Positions 8,688 through 13,710 of a stretch of DNA of 21,328 bases are shown in pieces. The position numbers were made by a program, and so were the translations under genes. Position 1 is the first letter of the stretch. The number at the start of each line of letters is the position of its first letter. The DNA is from a virus, in the IMG/VR virus record IMGVR_UViG_3300010296_000112, positions 1-21,328 of that record, one strand, 5' to 3'. The notes below the pieces were generated by a model. That model ran no database searches. It was not told the DNA's origin and was given only the letters and a program-made list of their open reading frames with translations.

Positions 8688-8835
8688 GCTTTTTTTTCTT
8701 TGGTTTAGGGCATGTTGTTATGTTATGTATTTTAGTTTCTTCATAATTACCTGTTTTTATGCCACAATGTTTATGGTCACCACAATCTGTAGCAAATGCA
8801 CACATCTTATCTATGATAGGACAATGTGCAAACAT
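8674..8835 (-). CDS. Small Cys-rich protein with basic tail
   Basis: A 53-residue protein. Cysteines at 5, 12, 18, 24 and 42, with histidines at 4, 21 and 23, suggest a small metal-binding knot; the C-terminus is a strongly basic tail (KPKKKKRGRR), as in DNA- or RNA-binding peptides. The ATG overlaps the stop of the previous gene (TGATG at 8835), and the 3' end overlaps the terL start by 14 bases, so three genes are coupled in a row. Its place between TerS-like gene and terL suggests an accessory role in packaging or late gene control, but no family is recognised. Confidence 0.7.
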   Translation of the reverse strand: MFAHCPIIDKMCAFATDCGDHKHCGIKTGNYEETKIHNITTCPKPKKKKRGRR

Positions 8836-9035
8836 CAATACATTTCATCATTCCACAATATGCCATAGGTTTCCATTTCTTTCAACGCATCAATAGCTAC
8901 GGAAGAAAGAAACTCTGGGTCACTACTAGGCATAGCAGAAATAACATGCAACGCTCTTACAGCTACATCAAGCTGGTCTTCCATAATGTTAGCATTTACA
9001 TGCTCATAATCATCAGGATTCTTGGGGATGCTCAT
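8835..9035 (-). CDS. Small acidic protein of unknown function
   Basis: A 66-residue acidic protein, mostly helical by appearance (MEDQLDVAVRALHVISAM; then SVAIDALKEMETYGILW). It overlaps the end of the TerS-like gene by 23 bases in another frame and its stop is shared with the start of the Cys-rich gene, so it belongs to the terminase operon. No motif recognised. Confidence 0.65.
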   Translation of the reverse strand: MSIPKNPDDYEHVNANIMEDQLDVAVRALHVISAMPSSDPEFLSSVAIDALKEMETYGILWNDEMY

Positions 9036-9795
9036 TTGTTTCCTCTTTTCTTTGTAATGTTAGTTTATTTTCCTCCATCGCTATAGTATCAGCTATTTGT
9101 TTAGTAACATCTATCTGTACTGTATCTGTTAATACTTTTTTACTAGGTTTCATTTCTAGTAAATCCATTATTGCATCGTTTGCTTTAAGAAAATTGTTAA
9201 CATCACCCTTGCCTTCTGCCATATGTAACGCTCTAAGTAGGTTATCTAATGCAAATTCTTTGTTAATACTCTTTTCAGCCAATAATTCTTTTAATTTTTG
9301 TTCTACCATGTCTTTTGATACCTTTTGTTTTAGAAATCTTCGTACTGTTGCTGCTGGAATCTTTTGGTCAGGTCTATATATCTGTCCTAACTTGTCAAAA
9401 TCTACCTTATCTCCAGATAATAGCATATTAGCATATGTATTTATCGTATTTTTTGCTCTTGTAGTATTTATTTCCTGTTGTTTCCAATCTTTTGCAGGAT
9501 TAGTCTTAGAATAACACTCATATGCATGATTTAACTCAAATTTTATTGTAGAAAACGAACTTCCCCATCCTACACCACATGTTAGTTTAATAAATGTTTT
9601 AGTATGTCCATTCTTATCTGTATAATCTTTTCTAGATACACATTCACTAACATAATCATCGTCTGTAAGACCCCAGTCACCAGTATTACATTCTTTCCAA
9701 TATAAATACTTTATATTTCTATCATCTGCTTCTTGTTTTGTGTAAACAGGGTATTCTGCAGTTTTTCTATTAATTCTTCGTTTTATTTTTATCAT
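9013..9795 (-). CDS. Putative terminase small subunit / packaging initiator
   Basis: A 260-residue protein two genes upstream of terL. The N-terminal part (about 1-100) is a mixed domain containing CNTGDWGLTDDDYV. The central part has a helix-turn-helix-like region (IPAATVRRFLKQKVSKDMVE, about residues 145-165). The helical C-terminal part contains LLRALHMAEGKGDVNNFLKA and MDLLEMKPSKKVL and resembles the oligomerisation region of phage TerS proteins. TerS recognises viral DNA and loads TerL. The length is above that of a typical TerS, so a larger DNA-binding adaptor is also possible. There is no Shine-Dalgarno site; the leader is instead occupied by the palindromes at 9803-9850. Confidence 0.5.
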   Translation of the reverse strand: MIKIKRRINRKTAEYPVYTKQEADDRNIKYLYWKECNTGDWGLTDDDYVSECVSRKDYTDKNGHTKTFIKLTCGVGWGSSFSTIKFELNHAYECYSKTNPAKDWKQQEINTTRAKNTINTYANMLLSGDKVDFDKLGQIYRPDQKIPAATVRRFLKQKVSKDMVEQKLKELLAEKSINKEFALDNLLRALHMAEGKGDVNNFLKANDAIMDLLEMKPSKKVLTDTVQIDVTKQIADTIAMEENKLTLQRKEETNEHPQES

Positions 9796-9802
9796 GTTTT
9801 CT

Positions 9803-9850
9803 TAGTAACTGTTACTAACTAGTAACTGTTACTATATAAGTAACTTATAT
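9803..9850. promoter_or_regulatory. Three consecutive palindromes, likely operator
   Basis: The 15-base palindrome TAGTAACTGTTACTA occurs at 9803-9817 and again, identically, at 9820-9834. It is followed immediately by the palindrome ATATAAGTAACTTATAT at 9834-9850. All three share AGTAACT, at 9804, 9821 and 9839, spaced 17-18 bases. They sit in the leader of the terminase operon, 8 to 55 bases ahead of its ATG. This is the pattern expected of a dimeric repressor or activator binding a tandem operator; an iteron-like role is an alternative. Confidence 0.6.
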
Positions 9851-9867
9851 ATAATATACTATATACT

Positions 9868-10074
9868 TTAATCCATACTCTCATCAGATTTATCGTGTAA
9901 ACCATGTTTTTGTTCAATAATACGAGTAATTATCTCATATTCTGCCTCTAATTCTTCTGTAGACATGTTAACTCTATCCAAGATCCTTTGATATTCTGCA
10001 TCAGTCATAGAAGATTCTTCCCATTTACCTGTTGCAACGTTAAATACTTCGTAAATTCGCTTTTTATCAGTCAT
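9868..10074 (-). CDS. Small acidic protein, first gene of the minus-strand operon
   Basis: A 68-residue protein, charged and mostly helical: IYEVFNVATGKWEES at the start, then a helix containing EELEAEYEIITRIIEQKHGL. No cysteine or membrane segment. The ribosome site is poor (AAAAAGAC). Being the most upstream minus-strand gene beside the divergent region and just ahead of the palindromes, it could be a regulator, but no DNA-binding motif is visible. Confidence 0.6.
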   Translation of the reverse strand: MTDKKRIYEVFNVATGKWEESSMTDAEYQRILDRVNMSTEELEAEYEIITRIIEQKHGLHDKSDESMD

Positions 10075-10164
10075 GTCTTTTTAATTTAAAGTAAAACTTT
10101 ATGCTATTTCAACTCTGATTTGTATATATATGTTCCAAATACTCTATTGCAACTAGAACAAGAA

Positions 10165-10355
10165 TGGGAGTGAGAGGTATGTTACGTTGCCTACCCCCAC
10201 GTTAGTTGGGTTGCAGGGGGTTGATTTGGTTGAGTTCAAACATCGAGTTAAGGTGTTGCTTACGCAACTCGTTCTTTACTCACCAATATCACTCCCACCC
10301 TGACGTACAGCTCACGACCCCCAAAGCTTACGCTTTGCCGCAGTCGTAGAGGTAC
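10165..10355 (-). ncRNA. Structured RNA or leader in the divergent intergenic region
   Basis: The 445-base gap between the divergent operons has no ORF I can support but has G+C near 48% here, against roughly 30% in genes. One domain is closed by TGGGAGTGA (10165-10173) with TCACTCCCA (10289-10297). It encloses ACCCCC (10193-10198) with GGGGGT (10216-10221), and CGA at 10244 with TCG at 10269 leading to GTTGC/GCAAC (10255-10268). A second domain pairs 10305-10318 with 10343-10355 (GTAC, CTC and ACGAC with their partners, small bulges) around the hairpin CAAAGC/GCTTTG at 10322-10337. Read on the minus strand both hairpin loops are GUAA, a GNRA tetraloop, so I favour minus strand: a leader of the virion operon. 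The strand is uncertain. Confidence 0.5.
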
Positions 10356-10519
10356 TTGTTACCACACATGTATGTATGCCCAGCTATATACTATAATCCT
10401 TACACATAGACAGAGTACTTATACTGATTTGTGATGTTATTTATGTTCAGTTGAAAACTTTCTCATATGTTACTGGACTTCTTTATTTGTGAATTTATTC
10501 ACTAAAATAAGGAGTTCTT
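10356..10519 (+). promoter_or_regulatory. Divergent leader with hairpin before ribosome site
   Basis: This stretch is AT-rich and non-coding. GTGAA (10489-10493) pairs with TTCAC (10498-10502) around a TTTA loop, seven bases before the AAGGAG ribosome site (10509-10514) of the first plus-strand gene. A TATAAT lies at 10392-10397 but without a matching -35 box, so I do not call a promoter. The early promoter is probably in this stretch. Confidence 0.35.
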
Positions 10520-10684
10520 ATGTTAAAATTCGTAAAAGATATATTGTACATTGTTCTTGGAGCAATTGGTGCAATAGTATATGTTTCGTATAAAACTGGT
10601 AAACATATTGCAGATAGTATACCAGAGGATAAAAAGTTTATCAAAGATACATATTCTCAAGTTAAAGCAGTAATCAAAAAGTAA
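10520..10684 (+). CDS. 54-aa single-pass membrane protein
   Basis: First gene of the plus-strand side. The 54-residue product has a short N-terminal segment, a hydrophobic stretch at about residues 8-23 (ILYIVLGAIGAIVYV) and a basic, charged C-terminal half ending in VIKK, typical of a small single-pass inner-membrane protein with a cytoplasmic tail. A strong AAGGAG site precedes the ATG. It is followed at once by a good terminator, so it is its own transcription unit, probably expressed early. Small phage membrane proteins of this type often act on the host envelope or in exclusion, but nothing here proves that. Confidence 0.75.
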   Translation: MLKFVKDILYIVLGAIGAIVYVSYKTGKHIADSIPEDKKFIKDTYSQVKAVIKK

Positions 10685-10687
10685 AAT

Positions 10688-10725
10688 AAAGAGTCAGGCG
10701 TATGCTTGGCTCTTTTTTATTTTTA
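10688..10725 (+). terminator. Rho-independent terminator
   Basis: AAAGAGTCAGGC (10688-10699) pairs over 12 bases, with two G-U pairs, with GCTTGGCTCTTT (10704-10715) around the loop GTAT, and is followed directly by TTTATTTTT. This is a textbook intrinsic terminator on the plus strand, ending the 54-aa gene. Confidence 0.9.
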
Positions 10726-10763
10726 GTATCTATTCAACAATAACAATCAACGGAGGTATAATT

Positions 10764-11057
10764 ATGTTGGAATTATGTGTAATAGTATTATTTGGGTATA
10801 TAGCCCTAACCTTATTGTATATCGTGTATATACTTATAGGTAAAATTAGTGAAGTATATCAAATGAAAGAGTCTCTTGAGTTTGATGTAAAATGCATGGA
10901 AGAGCAACCATATGGTAATCATCATCCTGATACAGGATATTGGTATGACCATTATGAAAGGAATGTGTACCCACATATGCTCATCCAAGCAAAGAGAGAT
11001 TGTGCAAAGTTTGATGAAATTATTGAATCATTTCCTTTTAAATACTTTGTAAAATAA
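10764..11057 (+). CDS. Membrane-anchored protein of unknown function
   Basis: A 97-residue protein with an N-terminal hydrophobic helix (about residues 3-26, MLELCVIVLFGYIALTLLYI and onward) and a charged C-terminal domain of about 70 residues, rich in His, Tyr and Asp (YGNHHPDTGYWYDHYERNVY). GGAGG at 10752-10756 is a good ribosome site. It probably sits in the inner membrane with a soluble domain; the orientation cannot be read reliably. It lies between the terminator and a structured intergenic region. No family recognised. Confidence 0.7.
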   Translation: MLELCVIVLFGYIALTLLYIVYILIGKISEVYQMKESLEFDVKCMEEQPYGNHHPDTGYWYDHYERNVYPHMLIQAKRDCAKFDEIIESFPFKYFVK

Positions 11058-11213
11058 TTGCCCTAAAAGGCAAAAGACCTAGCGTTACATAACCTGTTAT
11101 AGGCGTAATAAAGTATCGTATAAATCGATATCAGTTTCGAAGAAGTATCTGCAGTACAGACTCGTTAATAGGCACCTGAATTTATTTAGGGGTGTTGTTT
11201 AAATGCCCCTAAA
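11058..11213 (+). ncRNA. Structured intergenic RNA element
   Basis: This 200-base gap holds no gene. Hairpins by eye are TTGCC/GGCAA (11058-11073); TTAC/GTAA with an inner ATAA/TTAT (11085-11108); and a 12-bp stem of TTTAGGGGTGTT (11185-11196) with AATGCCCCTAAA (11202-11213) containing two adjacent G-U pairs that hold only on the plus strand. The 5' arm of that last stem can also pair with upstream CCTGAA (11175-11180) through TTTAGG, giving two exclusive folds. It may be an attenuator-like leader for the next small gene. Confidence 0.45.
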
Positions 11214-11257
11214 ATATTCTACAATCTTTTTTATTTCTGAATCAAATGGAGGTTATC

Positions 11258-11431
11258 ATGATAGTATGTATAAGTGAACGGAGCTTGTATTATGAATTTC
11301 AAGATTTAAACTCAGGCTCCGTTGAGTTAGTGAATAAAGAGCAGTTCAACACTAAAGAACTTGCTCGTGATGAGGCAACTCATAGATTTGCACACAATAG
11401 TGCTATACAATCTGTAGAGTTCACTCAATAA
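11258..11431 (+). CDS. 57-aa protein of unknown function
   Basis: The start is taken at 11258 (MIVCISERSLYYEF) because GGAGG at 11249-11253 lies five bases upstream; the in-frame ATG at 11246 overlaps that site and is unlikely. The product is small and mixed alpha/beta, with a probable beta hairpin at residues 8-27 and a helix around 33-48. No membrane segment or metal site. It sits between two stem-loop regions. Function unknown. Confidence 0.65.
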   Translation: MIVCISERSLYYEFQDLNSGSVELVNKEQFNTKELARDEATHRFAHNSAIQSVEFTQ

Positions 11432-11439
11432 ACCAAAAT

Positions 11440-11476
11440 CCCCCTCGTAAAAACTCTCCTAATGGAGTTGAGGGGG
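11440..11476 (+). terminator. Strong hairpin, possible terminator
   Basis: CCCCCTC (11440-11446) pairs with GAGGGGG (11470-11476). Inside, AACTC (11452-11456) pairs with GAGTT (11465-11469), with a five-base bulge on one side. It begins nine bases after a stop codon. Only a loose TAAACTTTCTT follows, so termination may be weak; it may instead protect the mRNA end. Confidence 0.5.
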
Positions 11477-11507
11477 TAAACTTTCTTAAATAACAACGGA
11501 GTAAATA

Positions 11508-11750
11508 ATGCAAAAAGATAATAAAAGTACATTTGATATAGCTATGCAGTTCAAAGACGTAGAACTTAATCAATTAAAAGCTTTGAAAAAGCAAAGTGAT
11601 AAACGTATCAAAGAGCTTGAGCATAGATGTAGTCAATACAGCAGACTATGCCAACAGCATGTGGATAGCTTGCAAAAGAAAAATAATGAAATCTGGGATT
11701 TAAAAGCCAAATTAAAAGAGGCTGAAGATTTCAATAAAATGCAAGATTAA
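11508..11750 (+). CDS. Small coiled-coil protein
   Basis: An 80-residue, highly charged helical protein. Residues from about 16 to 75 show heptad-like spacing of Leu, Ile and Met among Lys, Glu and Gln (LNQLKALKKQSDKRIKELEH, later LQKKNNEIWDLKAKLKEAED), so a dimeric coiled coil is likely. Two cysteines (about 41 and 48) lie inside the coil. An ACGGAG site precedes the ATG. Phage proteins of this type can be adaptors that bind host factors; this one is not recognisable as any of them. Confidence 0.7.
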   Translation: MQKDNKSTFDIAMQFKDVELNQLKALKKQSDKRIKELEHRCSQYSRLCQQHVDSLQKKNNEIWDLKAKLKEAEDFNKMQD

Positions 11751-11756
11751 TATAAT

Positions 11757-11957
11757 ATGGGGAGCTAATTAATACTATGACGATAGGGTGGCTCGCAAGC
11801 AACCAACTTGTTCCCCATTAGTCTCGGAGAGCTTCGCTCTCCTCTACTTGTGTGAGTCTACTAGCTCTCTAATTTGCTAGTAGCCTCACCCAGTATCTTT
11901 ATATTATAATGTGTGCTTTACGCACCCTTTACTTAATAATGTCTTGCTTAACGCAAG
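11757..11957 (+). ncRNA. Cluster of RNA stem-loops (candidate small RNA)
   Basis: The 298-base gap between two genes has G+C near 45% at its start and five stem-loops. ATGGGGAGC (11757-11765) pairs with GTTCCCCAT (11810-11818), one G-U on the plus strand, enclosing a hairpin at 11787-11804. GGAGAGC pairs with GCTCTCC around TTC (11826-11842). GTGAG plus CTACTAGC (11852-11865) pairs with GCTAGTAG plus CTCAC (11876-11889), 13 bp with one mismatch. GTGC/GCAC (11913-11925) and CTTGC/GCAAG (11943-11957) follow. No ORF with a ribosome site fits here. The order and density suggest a structured transcript. Confidence 0.5.
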
Positions 11958-12048
11958 CCCAATATCTTTACCCTCATATACTGAATTTTTTATCTATAGC
12001 TTATACACAATGTATAGGTGTAAACGTCTAAAGTTAGGAGATAACATA

Positions 12049-12390
12049 ATGACTGAATTACATAAAGTACTATCAAAGTACAAAGAGCAAATCGAGGATA
12101 TAACCAAAGCACGAAATGAAAAGCGTGCTAATAATCCTGTATGGTTTAATCGTAGCAAACAGGTTGACGGAGTCTGGAGTGATAACCCTATATCCATAGA
12201 CAAAATTAATGAATCTATGGATGACGGTTATATAGTTAACATGTTTATCAAAGATGTAGAAGACAAAGACAATGTTCTTACTACGACTTTGGCAGATTTG
12301 TTGAAAGACAAATTGATGTTGGCTTTGGGTACAGAGAGAGAGTGCAAAAATAACACATTGCGCTATATGGTAGTCAGTACTGAAGAGTAA
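12049..12390 (+). CDS. 113-aa protein of unknown function
   Basis: The start at 12049 (MTELHKVLSKYKEQ) is chosen because AGGAG at 12036-12040 precedes it by eight bases. The open frame continues upstream to 11911 but there runs through stem-loops and has no ribosome site. The product is soluble and mixed charge, with a helical N-terminus, a middle segment ANNPVWFNRSKQVDGVWSD and a helical region around LADLLKDKLMLALG. No motif recognised. Its last codons and stop form one arm of the first helix of the large RNA element that follows. Confidence 0.7.
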   Translation: MTELHKVLSKYKEQIEDITKARNEKRANNPVWFNRSKQVDGVWSDNPISIDKINESMDDGYIVNMFIKDVEDKDNVLTTTLADLLKDKLMLALGTERECKNNTLRYMVVSTEE

Positions 12391-13327
12391 TCATCTGTCG
12401 TGTTAATAGCAAGTGTGGTGTCTGTAAAAGGATACCACATTTGCTAAAAAAGATGTGCTTCATTCTTCAGCTCAGTATTATAGTTCGCCAAAAAGCTCAC
12501 ACTCACCACCATAACCTGCAACTGCAATGTCACATGAACAAGCTAGAACAAGCTTAGTAATATTTACTGCTTTTTTTATTTGTGATGTATCTGGTTTGGT
12601 AATTAATAGTTAGTAACGTCGTAAGGATCTCTGAAATGTACAGACACGAGTGAACACTATACCCAGTAATACATCATGCTACTGCAAGCTCTCATGAACT
12701 AGGTAGTCATGTCTGTCTTGGTACCAGAATCTGTATACATAGAAATGACAGCAGAGCCATTAGACCCCAGTCATCAACTTGGAGTTAGAGTGAATTTGGC
12801 AACTAACTCAGTCAGGTAGCATACACAATGAGGTAAAGCCATCAGTTTAATTAACAGGAGGTTTTACCTTGTTGTGTAATTTCGTTAAAAAATCCTTACA
12901 TATTCCCTGCGATTTAAAGTCTTGAAAAAGGTAAGAACTAGTCTAGACTCACTTTAAACGTACACAGTTAGAATTAAATGTAAGGTTAGAGAACAATGGC
13001 TAAACGAGCATACTGTTACTCTAGTGAGGTTAGCCCCTGCACCTTACAACAACCAAAGCAGGGCAAAACGTTATAACAGACACTAGGATGTACAAGAGCA
13101 GAGTAGAAGTTGAGAACTATCGTAAACATGGATATTACGCTCACCATGAACATCCTAGAAGATATAAGAGCCTATGCACATTAACATTCGTTAACGTCAT
13201 GACATTAGCCACGATGGAAACCTACAAACTTTTTAAAACGCAGTAGGTAGTACACGACACGAAGAATCTACCACGAGTTTGCAACGGTGTGGCAGTAGAA
13301 GAAGTGTTAGGGTTGTGTATAGGCTCT
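12380..13327 (+). ncRNA. Large structured non-coding RNA (about 950 nt)
   Basis: No ORF with a ribosome site exists here on either strand, G+C is about 42-48% in the lines I counted, and many helices can be drawn. (1) 12380-12388/12462-12470 encloses 12392-12396/12451-12455 and a 16-bp stem 12407-12422/12431-12446. (2) 12640-12646/12710-12716. (3) 12782-12788/12803-12809. (4) An unbroken 19-bp stem 12822-12840/12860-12878. (5) 12894-12901/12978-12985 encloses 12908-12920/12951-12962. (6) 12998-13003/13030-13035 is followed by 13036-13040/13058-13062. (7) 13083-13091/13150-13158 encloses hairpins at 13108-13118 and 13121-13139. (8) A 14-bp stem 13167-13180/13314-13327 encloses three hairpins. 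G-U pairs place the RNA on the plus strand. Size, ornateness and phage setting recall GOLLD and ROOL RNAs; identity is not established. Confidence 0.7.
12551..12580 (+). terminator. Possible internal terminator
   Basis: AGTAA (12556-12560) pairs with TTACT (12564-12568), extended by AGC/GCT across a two-base bulge, and is followed by a run of T at 12571-12577. If it works, the first domain of the region would be a 3' untranslated end and the large RNA would begin downstream of it. The stem is short, so I rank it as weak. Confidence 0.3.
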
Positions 13328-13350
13328 AAAAAATTAACAAAGGAGGAATA

Positions 13351-13710
13351 ATGCAAAAACTAGTAGTAAAACAAAGAGTAACAACTTCATCATTAATGAT
13401 ATTAGAACAAAACGATTATAAACGAAGTGCATATACTTGGATTGATTTAGGTATAGTATGTCGTGGTTTTAGAAACGATGAAGGTTGTGTTCTTGTGCAA
13501 ATGAAAATAGGTTTATTAAACAATACAGGAGCAGAATACAGAAACTACCCAGATGAAATTGTAGATGTAATAGAAAAATACTATGGAGAACATCATGGTA
13601 TTAGACATCAAACACCACATCTTGTTGAAGCAGTATTGTGGCGTAAACCAAACAATCTTAAAAGACTAATTAAAAAACATAAAGGAAAGGACATGAGAAC
13701 AAAATGGTAA
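13351..13710 (+). CDS. 119-aa protein of unknown function
   Basis: An excellent AGGAGG site (13341-13346) precedes the ATG, 23 bases after the closing stem of the large RNA. The product begins MQKLVVKQRVTTSS, has a probable beta region around YTWIDLGIVCRGFRNDEG and VLVQMKIGLL, and ends in a strongly basic helix (WRKPNNLKRLIKKHKGKDMR). The basic tail suggests nucleic-acid or nucleoprotein contact, but no known domain is evident. Being directly downstream of the large RNA, it is the first candidate for a partner protein of that RNA; this is speculation from position. Confidence 0.7.
   Translation: MQKLVVKQRVTTSSLMILEQNDYKRSAYTWIDLGIVCRGFRNDEGCVLVQMKIGLLNNTGAEYRNYPDEIVDVIEKYYGEHHGIRHQTPHLVEAVLWRKPNNLKRLIKKHKGKDMRTKW

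Noticed and set aside
9803-9850. CRISPR-like repeat array
   Set aside because: The repeats are palindromes 15-17 bases long with no spacers of usual length and no cas genes.
10225-10250. tRNA-like T-loop (GTTCAAAC) in the divergent region
   Set aside because: The flanking arms pair poorly, and no acceptor or anticodon arm can be drawn on either strand.
10369-10397. Sigma-70-type promoter with TATAAT at 10392-10397
   Set aside because: No acceptable -35 box at 16-18 bases upstream; AT-rich DNA gives such matches by chance. The same holds for TATAAT at 11905-11910.
11826-11842. N4-type virion RNA polymerase promoter hairpin (small loop, GC-rich stem)
   Set aside because: Only one of the hairpins has a three-base loop, the strand and surrounding promoter bases cannot be checked, and no N4-like virion polymerase is seen in the window.
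11911-12048. Upstream extension of the 113-aa gene by an in-frame ATG at 11911
   Set aside because: The extension runs through two mini-hairpins, has no ribosome site, and gives an unlikely peptide; the ATG at 12049 has AGGAG at eight bases.
12407-12451. Rho-independent terminator at the 16-bp hairpin
   Set aside because: On the plus strand the stem is followed by a run of A, not T; on the minus strand the T-run precedes the hairpin.
12857-12880. Ribosome site GGAGG inside the large non-coding region
   Set aside because: It overlaps one arm of the 19-bp helix, and the only following start (TTG) opens a frame of a few codons.
12380-13327. Group I or group II intron, or a retron/DGR RNA
   Set aside because: No reverse transcriptase or endonuclease gene is present, no split gene flanks it, and I could not find the conserved intron core or domain V motifs.
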